Assembly: GCA_964638865.1 (NCBI GenBank)
Contig: CAZXBG010000037.1
Span: forward strand, 1 to 29,036
Source: UBA7236 sp964638865
GTDB taxonomy: Bacteria > Bacteroidota > Bacteroidia > Chitinophagales > BACL12
Length of the DNA: 29,036 nucleotides
Direction of reading: 5' to 3'
The translations under genes and the position numbers were made by a program. The notes below the pieces were generated by a model. That model had not been told where the DNA came from. It searched no databases and saw nothing but the letters and a program-made list of their open reading frames with translations. Of the stretch, positions 14,337-23,039 are shown piece after piece. The first letter of the stretch is position 1, and each line of letters starts with the position of its first letter.

Positions 14337-15827
14337 ATGAAAAGAAGAAAATTCATTACGATTTCCTCAGTGGGCACAGCAGGTGTTTTTACCGGAGGGC
14401 TTTCTATGTTGTTTGCAGCATGCAAAACAGATATGTCTATGGATGATATGTTAATGGGCGCTCCTGTGTCGGTAACAGAAGGTGGTTTTTCGGATGCGCT
14501 TGTTTTCCCAAATATACAAACAGGCAGTTTTTCCTTAACTGCTCAATCAACTAACGGGGGAGTATTTAATGGAAATTCGCTTTTTGTATATGGATATGAG
14601 AATAATATTATTCTTGGCCCTACATTTAAATTAAATTCAGGAGAAAATTTTTCTGTAAACGTACAAAATGATTTAATTGAAGCCACCAATATCCACTGGC
14701 ACGGTTTAACTGCACCGGCAAATATGGATGGTTATCCTTCAGATGTGATTGAAGCGGGCAGTTCATTTAATTATAATTTTTCTGTAATGGAAAGAGCGGG
14801 ATTATATTGGTATCATCCCCATCCCGATTTAAAAACGGGCGAACATACCTTCAAAGGATTGGCAGGATTAATTGTTGTAAATGATCCAGAGGAAGATGCT
14901 TTGAGTCTCCCATCAGGAGAAAATGAATTATTGCTTGTAATTCAGGATAAAAGAATTTCTGGAAATGCAATAATTTATTCTCCGGCTGAAATGGAAATTA
15001 TGACCGGATACATGGGCGAATTTGTTTTAGTGAATGGCGTTTATGCACCCTTTCATAATGTATCAACAAAACAGTATCGGGTAAGGATATTAAACGGCAG
15101 TAATGCACGCATCTACAATCTTGCGTTAAGCAACTCTGCTGCATTTAATGTAATTGGAGGTGATGGGGGATTAATTGCTTCACCTGAATCCACCACTTCA
15201 ATCCTTGTTGGTCCCGGGGAAAGGGTTGATTTAATTATAGATTTCAGAAGTAACCTTATAGATGATGAAATATTCCTCATCAGTAAAACTTTTAATGGTG
15301 GTGATGCGCAGGGGACGCAGGAATTCAACATTATGAAATTTATTATTACCTCTTCAGTTATTGATACATTTATTTTGCCCGGTGTTTTAAGTTCATTTTC
15401 AATACTTACAGAAGGTATGGCCACTATAAATAGAAGTTTTGATATTTCAAATCCCCATGGAGATGGTCATGGTGGGCACGAAACCGGCAGCGGACACAAT
15501 ATTGGGGGTAAAACATTTGAAGAAGACAGAATTGATGAGTATGTAAGCGCAGGAGCAACTGAAATCTGGACCTTTGACAACAGCGAAGGCGGCGAGCCGC
15601 ATCCAATGCATATACATGCTCAGCATTTTCAAATACTTGACCGCATAAATGGAAGTGGAACAATACAACCTCATGAAAGAGGGTGGAAAGATTCTGTGCT
15701 GGTAATGCCGGAAGAAATAGTAAGAGTAATAATTCCTTTTGGAAACAATATTGGCAAATTTGTATTTCATTGTCATAATCTTGAACACGAAGACGATGGC
15801 ATGATGCTGAATTATCAGATAAGTTAA
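14337..15827 (+). CDS. Tat-exported multicopper oxidase (CopA/CotA-like)
   Basis: I choose ATG 14337 (496 aa) over the GTG one codon earlier. The N-terminus MKRRKFITISSVGTAG is a twin-arginine signal and ends in SMLFAAC, a possible lipobox, so this may be a Tat lipoprotein. The mature start is Met/Asp-rich (DMSMDDMLMG). Copper blocks are HWHG (H120, H122), HPHP (H160, H162), HPMHIHAQH (H422, H425, H427) and HCHNLEHEDDGM (H478, C479, H480, H484, M489), so all copper sites are present. A His-rich loop, PHGDGHGGHETGSGHN, from about 373 could hold extra copper. The probable role is periplasmic Cu(I) oxidation and copper tolerance. It has no T9SS domain, unlike the first oxidase in this island. 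Confidence 0.92.
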   Translation: MKRRKFITISSVGTAGVFTGGLSMLFAACKTDMSMDDMLMGAPVSVTEGGFSDALVFPNIQTGSFSLTAQSTNGGVFNGNSLFVYGYENNIILGPTFKLNSGENFSVNVQNDLIEATNIHWHGLTAPANMDGYPSDVIEAGSSFNYNFSVMERAGLYWYHPHPDLKTGEHTFKGLAGLIVVNDPEEDALSLPSGENELLLVIQDKRISGNAIIYSPAEMEIMTGYMGEFVLVNGVYAPFHNVSTKQYRVRILNGSNARIYNLALSNSAAFNVIGGDGGLIASPESTTSILVGPGERVDLIIDFRSNLIDDEIFLISKTFNGGDAQGTQEFNIMKFIITSSVIDTFILPGVLSSFSILTEGMATINRSFDISNPHGDGHGGHETGSGHNIGGKTFEEDRIDEYVSAGATEIWTFDNSEGGEPHPMHIHAQHFQILDRINGSGTIQPHERGWKDSVLVMPEEIVRVIIPFGNNIGKFVFHCHNLEHEDDGMMLNYQIS

Positions 15828-15875
15828 AATGATTAAATTACAAATATTATTTAATAAAAATTAAAAAATAAAATT

Positions 15876-16565
15876 ATGAAAAACAATAAGATCAATTTCG
15901 GTTTAACTCTTGTATTGGGATTATTCCTGTTACAAGCCTGCACAAATAAAACAAAAGAAGACAACACTATGGACAACAAAAACGATTCAAGTGCAGAACA
16001 AACATTTCAGAAAAACGAAGCTATGATGAAAACCATGACAGACATGATGGGCAAAATGAAGGGAATGCAAATGACCGGTGATTTTGATCTGGATTTTTTA
16101 AATATGATGATCGCACACCATCAGGGTGCAATAGATATGTCGCATGTAGAATTAACATCAGGCAGGGACGCAACTATGAAAAAAATGGCGGAAAATATTA
16201 TCGCTGCTCAAAAAGCAGAAATTGCCGCAATGCAGGCAGAGGTTGCTAAACATGAAGCAGGAGAAAAAAAAGAAACGACTAAAGCGCATGACCACTCCGG
16301 CGACCATTCTCATGGGGAGCATAATGAATTAATGGATGCAATGACCACAATGGAAACCAGTATGGCCTCAATGAAAATGAGCGGAAATACGGATAAAGAT
16401 TTTGCAATGATGATGATCATGCACCACCAATCTGCAATTGACATGGCAAAAAATGAATTATCGCATGGCAGTCATTTAGAAGTAAAAGAAATGGCGCAAA
16501 AAATGATCGTTGATCAGAATAAGGAAATTGGGGAGTTTCAGAATTGGTTGAATAGCCAAAAATAA
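15876..16565 (+). CDS. Lipoprotein with two DUF305 domains
   Basis: The 229-residue protein has a lipoprotein signal (LVLGLFLLQAC). It carries two copies of the DUF305 ferritin-like helical domain, recognised by MMIAHHQGAIDM (M77-H81-H82) and MMIMHHQSAIDM (H183-H184). Each is followed by an E/D-rich helix such as KKMAENIIAAQKAEIAAMQ. Between the copies lies a His-rich linker, AHDHSGDHSHGEHNE. DUF305 proteins are abundant in copper and silver resistance loci and are thought to bind metal through the His/Met helices. Tandem fusion in one lipoprotein doubles this capacity. It follows the Tat oxidase by 48 bases. Confidence 0.88.
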   Translation: MKNNKINFGLTLVLGLFLLQACTNKTKEDNTMDNKNDSSAEQTFQKNEAMMKTMTDMMGKMKGMQMTGDFDLDFLNMMIAHHQGAIDMSHVELTSGRDATMKKMAENIIAAQKAEIAAMQAEVAKHEAGEKKETTKAHDHSGDHSHGEHNELMDAMTTMETSMASMKMSGNTDKDFAMMMIMHHQSAIDMAKNELSHGSHLEVKEMAQKMIVDQNKEIGEFQNWLNSQK

Positions 16566-16654
16566 ATTGTGAAGGGAAGCGTGTTAGAAATTAATCATGA
16601 TTTGAAGAAAAATCTGGACAAAATATACATCAACTATAAAATAAAATTTGAAAA

Positions 16655-17509
16655 ATGAAACAATTTAGTTTTCTAATAGCCATATCCGCTACAATTTTTT
16701 TATTTAGCTGTAACAATAATAAAGAGGTCAACCGGCAAAACACTATCCAGCAAGAAATTCAAATTAGTGAGGTAAATCATGCCGACGGAGATCATGAGCA
16801 TTTGCACTCAACCGATAAAACGTATAACATGAAATTTACAACCACTCCGGCAACAATAAATGAAAAACAAAATGTTACACTCATTTTAAGGCCGGAACAA
16901 ATTGGAAAAACTTCAGATTTAATTCCCCTTGAGGTTGTTCATGAAAAGAAAATACACCTCATTCTTGTTAGTAGCGACTTATCGTGGTTCGATCATATTC
17001 ATCCATTAGTTGATAAAGATAATAATTATGTAGTGGATACTAAATTTCCTTACGGAGGCAGTTTTATTTTATACGCTGATTATAAACCCGAAGGAGCTTC
17101 GCAACAACTCACTCGAATTCCAATAACTGTAGAAGGTTATAATAAGGAAGCAAGAAAATATTCCAAACAAAATCTTGCCTGGAAAGGTGATGGTGGGTAT
17201 GAAGTGAGTATGACGTTCAACAATGTTGAGATCAAGGCCGGCGAAGCACAAATGCTAACATTCAATATTAAGAAAAATGGAAAAGAAGTTAAAGATCTTG
17301 AACATTACCTTGGAGCCTTGGGACATTTAGTAATAATAAGTGAGAACACGCAGAATTATCTGCATGCACATCCAATGGACGATAATAGTCATGGTCCCTC
17401 GGTTGTATTTCACACTGAATTTGAATCGGCAGGAGTATATAGGGCATTTTTACAATTTAATCATGCCAATAAAATTCATACGGCAGATTTTGTGATTGTT
17501 GCAAAATAA
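16655..17509 (+). CDS. Periplasmic lipoprotein with two HxHP-type metal-binding repeats
   Basis: The 284-residue protein starts with a lipoprotein signal (ATIFLFSC). After a spacer with HADGDHEHLHS there are two beta-sandwich repeats. The first holds LILVSSDLSWFDHIHPLVDK, then GGSFILYADYKPEG. The second holds GHLVIISENTQNYLHAHPMD, then AGVYRAFLQFNHANK. Each repeat places an H-x-H-P motif after a paired strand, a pattern seen in lipoproteins next to P1B ATPases and multicopper oxidases. No enzyme motif is visible. The likely role is copper binding or shuttling in the periplasm, inferred from the histidines and the CopB-like ATPase 43 bases downstream. Confidence 0.78.
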   Translation: MKQFSFLIAISATIFLFSCNNNKEVNRQNTIQQEIQISEVNHADGDHEHLHSTDKTYNMKFTTTPATINEKQNVTLILRPEQIGKTSDLIPLEVVHEKKIHLILVSSDLSWFDHIHPLVDKDNNYVVDTKFPYGGSFILYADYKPEGASQQLTRIPITVEGYNKEARKYSKQNLAWKGDGGYEVSMTFNNVEIKAGEAQMLTFNIKKNGKEVKDLEHYLGALGHLVIISENTQNYLHAHPMDDNSHGPSVVFHTEFESAGVYRAFLQFNHANKIHTADFVIVAK

Positions 17510-17552
17510 TTCTTTGATTAATTTATTTAAATGATTTGTAATAAGTAATATA

Positions 17553-19604
17553 ATGGAACATAAACAACATACTAATCCTGAATTGGATCACTCGAAAATG
17601 GATCATTCAAAAATGAACCATTCCAGTCCGAAAAAAGGTCCACCAATGGGTATGGAGGGTCACGATCATCATAAAATGATGATTGCTGACTTTAAAAAAC
17701 GTTTTTATGTTGTATTGATTCTTACCATTCCGATTTTGTTATTATCGCCAATGATACAGCAATGGCTGAATTTGAATTTAGTTTTTAAGGGGGATAAATA
17801 TGTTTTATTTGTTTTATCCAGTATCGTTTTCTTTTATGGAGGCAAACCTTTTTTACAGGGTTTAGCAGAAGAAATAAAAAAGAAAATGCCCGGTATGATG
17901 ACGTTAATTGCTGTGGCAATTACAACTGCTTATATATACAGCACTGCTACAGTTTTCGGGTTAGAAGGTATGGACTTTTTTTGGGAATTGGCAACCTTGA
18001 TATTAATTATGTTGCTTGGTCACTGGCTCGAAATGAAATCAATTGCCGGAGCATCCAGAGAATTGGAATTGCTTGTTCAGTTAATGCCTGATGAGGCACA
18101 TGTAATGCATGGCAACAGCATAATGGAAATGAAATCAGTTGATCTGAAGGCGGAAGATATCCTATTAATAAAACCCGGAGAAAAAATACCTGCGGATGGA
18201 ATTATAGTGGAAGGAACAAGTTATATAAATGAAAGCATGCTTACCGGCGAATCTAAACCAGTTGAAAAAACAAATGGAGATAACGTAATTGCCGGTTCAC
18301 TCAATGGAAACGGTTCTATAAAAGTAAAGGTTACGCATTCAGCGAGCGACTCTTATTTATCTAAAGTAATTCAATTGGTAGGCGATGCGCAGAAGGCAAA
18401 ATCGAAAACACAATTATTAGCTGATGTGGCGGCAAGGTGGTTAACAATAATTGCATTAAGTGCAGGCTTCGCAACATTTTTTATTTGGTGGTTATCCGGA
18501 AGCACATTAGCATTTGCTGTTGAAAGAATGGTAACCGTAATTGTTATCTCCTGTCCCCACGCCTTGGGGTTAGCAGTGCCTTTAGTAGTTGCTGTGTCAA
18601 CTGCATTATCTGCAAAAAACGGGTTATTAATTAAAAACAGAACGGCATTCGAGAATTCAAGAAAAATTACAACTCTGATATTTGATAAAACCGGAACATT
18701 AACAATTGGGAAATTTGAAGCCGGCAGAATTATGTCCTTAAATGCTAAATATTCTGAAAACGATATACTTAAATTCGCTGCAGCATTAGAGCAACATTCT
18801 GAACATCCTATCGCTACCGGTATTCTACAAAAAGCAAAAGAATTAAATATTACAATTCCGGCAGTAAATAATTTTAATGCAATAACCGGAAAAGGTATTT
18901 CAGGTGAAGTTGAAAACACCGGAATAAAAGTGGTAAGCCCGGGTTATTTAAAAGAAAATAATATTTCCTTTCCGGAAAACTATGCTACCACAGCAGCGGA
19001 AACCATTGTTTTTATTTTGGTCGGGAGCGAATTGGTTGGATATATTGCGTTATCTGACAAAATAAGAGAAGAATCGTATGAAGCAATTAAAACACTAAAA
19101 GAAATAAATATTAAATCCATATTATTAACTGGCGATAATGAAGTTGTTGCAAAGAGTGTAAGCGACGAGTTAAAAATGGATGGATATTTTGCAGAAGTTT
19201 TACCACATCAGAAATTGGAAAAAATAAAAGAATTACAGCAAAAAGGAGAATTCGTAGCAATGACGGGTGACGGTGTAAATGATGCGCCGGCATTAGCTCA
19301 GGCCGACGTTGGAATTGCTGTTGGCAGTGGCAGTGATATAGCAGCAGAAACAGCCGGAATTATTCTGGTAAACAGCAACCCAAAAGATGTAGTGAATCTC
19401 ATACTGTTTGGGAAAGCAACGTATAGAAAAATGATACAGAATTTAATTTGGGCAACAGGATATAATGTAATTGCATTGCCATTAGCTGCAGGTGTTTTAT
19501 TTAAACAAGGCATTTTATTAAGTCCGGCAGCAGGAGCAGTGTTAATGAGTGTGAGTACAATTATAGTTGCCATTAATGCAAAAATGTTGAAAGTGAAAAA
19601 ATAA
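17553..19604 (+). CDS. copB: P1B-type heavy-metal ATPase, CopB-like
   Basis: The 683-residue protein is a P-type ATPase. The cytoplasmic N-terminus is His/Met-rich (LDHSKMDHSKMNHS, GHDHHKMM) instead of carrying an HMA domain. Motifs in order: TGES (231-234), transmembrane CPH (C334-P335-H336), phosphorylation site DKTGT (D378), SEHPIA, TGDN, and GDGVNDAPA. A CPH motif together with a His-rich N-terminus is characteristic of the CopB subgroup (P1B-3), which exports copper (and some silver) from the cytoplasm. Eight transmembrane helices are expected, six before the catalytic loop and two at the end. Metal specificity is inferred from the CPH motif and the copper context. Confidence 0.92.
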   Translation: MEHKQHTNPELDHSKMDHSKMNHSSPKKGPPMGMEGHDHHKMMIADFKKRFYVVLILTIPILLLSPMIQQWLNLNLVFKGDKYVLFVLSSIVFFYGGKPFLQGLAEEIKKKMPGMMTLIAVAITTAYIYSTATVFGLEGMDFFWELATLILIMLLGHWLEMKSIAGASRELELLVQLMPDEAHVMHGNSIMEMKSVDLKAEDILLIKPGEKIPADGIIVEGTSYINESMLTGESKPVEKTNGDNVIAGSLNGNGSIKVKVTHSASDSYLSKVIQLVGDAQKAKSKTQLLADVAARWLTIIALSAGFATFFIWWLSGSTLAFAVERMVTVIVISCPHALGLAVPLVVAVSTALSAKNGLLIKNRTAFENSRKITTLIFDKTGTLTIGKFEAGRIMSLNAKYSENDILKFAAALEQHSEHPIATGILQKAKELNITIPAVNNFNAITGKGISGEVENTGIKVVSPGYLKENNISFPENYATTAAETIVFILVGSELVGYIALSDKIREESYEAIKTLKEINIKSILLTGDNEVVAKSVSDELKMDGYFAEVLPHQKLEKIKELQQKGEFVAMTGDGVNDAPALAQADVGIAVGSGSDIAAETAGIILVNSNPKDVVNLILFGKATYRKMIQNLIWATGYNVIALPLAAGVLFKQGILLSPAAGAVLMSVSTIIVAINAKMLKVKK

Positions 19605-19705
19605 ATTTAGTATCCTTTAAACGGTTTAATGGTTATTTTGCTGTTTTAATATTTAAAAATTAGTTTTTATGATAATTACAATCGGTGTAAAAATATAAAT
19701 CCATC

Positions 19706-22700
19706 ATGCTCAACCGTATCATTCAATTTTCATTAAATAATCGACTATTCGTTATTTCGGTAGCGACATTAATTTTTATTTATGGGGCAATTACAATGTC
19801 AAATTTACCTGTTGATGTATTGCCCGATCTGAACCGCCCGAGAGTTACTATTTTTTTGGAGGCAAATGGAATGGCCCCGGAAGAAATTGAAGCACAGGTG
19901 GTGTTGCCGGTGGAAACAGCGTTAAATGGTGCTCCCGGTGTAGAAGTGGTAAGAAGCAGTTCAGCAATCGGCATCGGGATGGTGTTTGTTGAATTTGATT
20001 ACGATACTGAAGTATATCTCGCAAGACAATTAGTCGCAGAAAAAATTCAAACCGTTGAACTCCCAAATGGAATTACTCCGGTAATGGGACCCATAAGTTC
20101 TGTTATGGGACAAATAATGCTGATCGGTATTTCAAGTGATACCACCAGTGCCGCTGATTTAAGAACACTTGCAGATTTTACTGTAAGAAAACGATTGATG
20201 AGCATTAAAGGAGTTGCTCAGGTAATTGCAATTGGTGGAGAAAGAAAACAATATCAGGTTTTGGTATCTAGTGAAAAATTAAAACAATTTAATCTTACAG
20301 TAGATGATGTGGATGAAGCACTTCAATTAACCAATCAAAATACCTCCGGTGGATTTTTTGATCAGTATGGCTCGGAAGTGTTGATCAGGAATGTAGGCAG
20401 AGCAAATACATTAGATGACCTTAAGAATACGGCAATAACAAATCATGATGGTTTACCTGTTTTATTATCACAGGTGGCAGATGTGCAATTTGGTGCCGCA
20501 GTTAAAAGAGGTGATGCAAGTATTAATGGAAAACCGGCTGTTATTTTAACCGTTGAGAAACAACCGGGAGCCAGTACGGTGGAACTTACGGATGAGATTA
20601 TTAAAGTTTTAGAGGAATTACAACCCGCTTTACCAGCCGATGTAAAGTTAAACCCCGATGTATTTCAGCAGAAAAATTTTATTGTAAATTCCATTACCAA
20701 CGTTGAACACGCTTTAAGAGATGGTGCAATATTGGTTGTGATTATTTTATTTCTTTTTCTTTTAAATATCCGCACCACCCTCATTACCTTAACTGCTATA
20801 CCACTCTCCATTGTAATTACAGCAATTGTATTTAAATTGTTTGGTGTAACTATAAATACCTTAACCTTAGGCGGCATTGCAATTGCCATAGGCGAACTTG
20901 TTGATGATGCAGTTGTGGACGTTGAAAATGTATTTCGCCGGTTGCGTGAAAATAGAAATAGTGAAAATCCACGTCCTGCAATTCAAGTAATATACGAAGC
21001 CAGCAGCGAAGTGCGGAATTCTATAGTATATTCAACAATTATCGTGGTTTTAGTTTTTATACCATTATTCTATTTGCAGGGAATAGAAGGGAAAATATTT
21101 GCTCCTTTGGGTATGGCTTATATTACTTCCATTATTGCTTCCTTGTTGGTTTCGTTAACAGTTACACCTGCTTTATGCAGTTATTTATTAGTGAGAAATA
21201 AAAAAAATAGAGAAGAGAAAGAGAGCCCGTTGGTGCGATGGTTAAAAAAACAAGATGTAAAATTATTAAATACCGGATTAAGACATCCTAAAACCATAAT
21301 AGGATCGGCAATTATTTTAATTATTACATCCATTTATTTGATCACCACCTTCGGGAATGAATTTTTGCCTGCATTTAACGAAGGTTCATTTACAATTAAT
21401 TTAGCGGCGCCTGCCGGAACTTCGTTGGAGGAAAGCAATAAAATAGGAACACTGGCTGAACAATTAATTATGAAAGTTCCTGAAGTAGAATATGTAAGCC
21501 GGCGCACCGGAAGAGCTGAATTGGATGAACACGTTGAACCGGTGAGCAATTCGGAAATTGAGGTGGAATTAAAGAATGATACAGAAAGAAACCGTGATGA
21601 AATACTCGCCGATATCAGGAAAAATCTTGAAGTTTTGAAAGGAGTTAATGTAAATATTGGTCAGCCAATCTCGCATCGGCTAGATCATTTATTATCCGGA
21701 GTTCAGGCTCAGGTTGCTATAAATGTTTATGGTGACGATCTCACAGAATTGAGAACTCAAAGCAGTGTAATAAAAAGTACAATTGAAAAAATTCCCGGAG
21801 TTGTTGATGCACAAATGAGCAAACAGGTTTTAGTACCGCAATTAGAAATTAAAATTGACAGAGCCGCATTGCAGCGTTATGGATTGCAAACCGGAAATGT
21901 AACGGAAGACCTCGAAATATTTTATAATGGAAAAATTGAAGGCCAGATCATTGACGGACAAAAAACATTTGATATCATGTTACGAACAAATGATAATGAA
22001 CGAACCAATATCGAAAATATTGGCAATACCAGGATACACACCAACAACGGCAATGTTATTTTGCTCAATCAAATTGCGACCATTGAATATACCAATACAA
22101 TTAATTCAATTGCCCATGAAAATACGCAGCGCAAAATGACTGTTTCATGCAACGTGCAAGGCAGAGACCTCGGTAGCACTGTTAAAGATATTGAAGCTAC
22201 CATCGCAAAAGATGTTAAACTGCCTGAAGGTTATTATGTTGGCTATGGAGGTCAATATGAAAGTCAGAAATCGGCAACCAGATTAATTTTGATATTGAGC
22301 ATTTTTTCCTTTGCAGGAATTTTTCTTGTATTGTACATGCATTTTAAATCGCCGGTGATTGTCGCCCAAATAATGCTTAACATACCGCTTGCATTAATCG
22401 GAAGCGTAATTGCAGTTTTATTAACAGGAGGAACATTTTCAGTTGCCACTATGGTTGGATTTATTACTTTAACAGGTATTGCATCCAGAAATGGAATTAT
22501 GATGATATCACATTATATCCATCTTGTTCAGCACGAAGGGGAAACCTTCAGCAAACAAATGATCATTCGGGGATCGTTAGAAAGATTAGTTCCTGTTTTG
22601 ATGACAGCCTTAGTGGCAGCCCTGGCATTAATTCCACTAACATTAGACCCAAATGCATCAGGGAAAGAAATTCTGTATCCGGTTGCAACTGTTATTTTGG

Positions 22701-22831
22701 GTGGATTAATTTCTTCCACTTTGTTGGATATGATCGTGACACCGGTTGTGTTTTATAAGTTTGGGAAGAAGGCATTGAAAAAATATGTTGAAGCAAAGGC
22801 GGCAATTCCTAATATCGCAACAACAACTTAA
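19706..22831 (+). CDS. Heavy-metal-efflux RND transporter, inner-membrane pump (CusA/CzcA family)
   Basis: The 1041-residue protein has the RND layout: TM1 at 13-32, a first porter loop, TM2-6, TM7, a second porter loop and TM8-12. The TM4 proton-relay motif is GELVDDAVVDVENV (E397, D400, D401, D405, E407), matching the HME family. In the porter loop, RTGRAELDEHVEPVSNSEIE replaces the CusA segment holding its first copper Met, leaving N615. SHRLDHLLSG puts H661 where CusA has RIDM. The canonical CusA Met sites thus appear lost, so the substrate may be a divalent ion or copper bound differently. The outer-membrane factor and adaptor genes lie about 6.7 kb upstream, separated by periplasmic copper genes. 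Confidence 0.9.
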   Translation: MLNRIIQFSLNNRLFVISVATLIFIYGAITMSNLPVDVLPDLNRPRVTIFLEANGMAPEEIEAQVVLPVETALNGAPGVEVVRSSSAIGIGMVFVEFDYDTEVYLARQLVAEKIQTVELPNGITPVMGPISSVMGQIMLIGISSDTTSAADLRTLADFTVRKRLMSIKGVAQVIAIGGERKQYQVLVSSEKLKQFNLTVDDVDEALQLTNQNTSGGFFDQYGSEVLIRNVGRANTLDDLKNTAITNHDGLPVLLSQVADVQFGAAVKRGDASINGKPAVILTVEKQPGASTVELTDEIIKVLEELQPALPADVKLNPDVFQQKNFIVNSITNVEHALRDGAILVVIILFLFLLNIRTTLITLTAIPLSIVITAIVFKLFGVTINTLTLGGIAIAIGELVDDAVVDVENVFRRLRENRNSENPRPAIQVIYEASSEVRNSIVYSTIIVVLVFIPLFYLQGIEGKIFAPLGMAYITSIIASLLVSLTVTPALCSYLLVRNKKNREEKESPLVRWLKKQDVKLLNTGLRHPKTIIGSAIILIITSIYLITTFGNEFLPAFNEGSFTINLAAPAGTSLEESNKIGTLAEQLIMKVPEVEYVSRRTGRAELDEHVEPVSNSEIEVELKNDTERNRDEILADIRKNLEVLKGVNVNIGQPISHRLDHLLSGVQAQVAINVYGDDLTELRTQSSVIKSTIEKIPGVVDAQMSKQVLVPQLEIKIDRAALQRYGLQTGNVTEDLEIFYNGKIEGQIIDGQKTFDIMLRTNDNERTNIENIGNTRIHTNNGNVILLNQIATIEYTNTINSIAHENTQRKMTVSCNVQGRDLGSTVKDIEATIAKDVKLPEGYYVGYGGQYESQKSATRLILILSIFSFAGIFLVLYMHFKSPVIVAQIMLNIPLALIGSVIAVLLTGGTFSVATMVGFITLTGIASRNGIMMISHYIHLVQHEGETFSKQMIIRGSLERLVPVLMTALVAALALIPLTLDPNASGKEILYPVATVILGGLISSTLLDMIVTPVVFYKFGKKALKKYVEAKAAIPNIATTT

Positions 22832-23001
22832 TCTGTATTTAAAACAAATCTTAAATGATCATATACCATGGTTTGTCCGGATGCTATTAAAGGTTTATCC
22901 CAAAGAATATCAGTTTGAACGGTAAAAGTAGAGGCAGACAATGCTGACGAAAATTTCCAGATGTTATGGTAAAAAGGAAAATCCCGAAACAGATAATTGC
23001 A
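22828..23001 (-). pseudogene. C-terminal remnant of a lost gene, tail to tail with the RND gene
   Basis: On the minus strand a 57-codon open stretch ends at TAA 22828-22830, overlapping the RND stop on the other strand. It reads FRDFPFYHNIWKFSSALS, then ASTFTVQTDILWDKPLIASG, then QTMVYDHLRFVLNTD. It looks like the conserved C-terminus of a beta-rich protein, but I do not recognise the family. It has no start codon and an in-frame TAG lies just upstream (23002-23004), so the 5' part is missing. The next minus-strand gene (stop at 23040) sits where the rest should be. The rest of 22832-23039 holds no other gene. Confidence 0.5.
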
Positions 23002-23039
23002 CTATTTTAACAACTAAATTTGAATTGTAATTATATTTA

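Noticed and set aside
15424..15788. Two overlapping minus-strand frames opposite the Tat oxidase C-terminus
   Set aside because: The plus strand encodes the HPMHIH and HCHNLEH copper sites; the antisense frames show only His/Tyr-rich mirror sequence.
18371..18919. Minus-strand open frame of 182 codons within the CopB-like ATPase gene
   Set aside because: It is antisense to the CPH and DKTGT region of the ATPase. The long length comes from low stop density opposite codons for Ala, Asn and Ile; no domain is visible.
19628..19650. TTAAAC-G-GTTTAA palindrome after the ATPase gene as a terminator
   Set aside because: The spacer is one base and there is no GC stem or T-run, so it cannot fold as a terminator. 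It could be an operator, but nothing else supports this.
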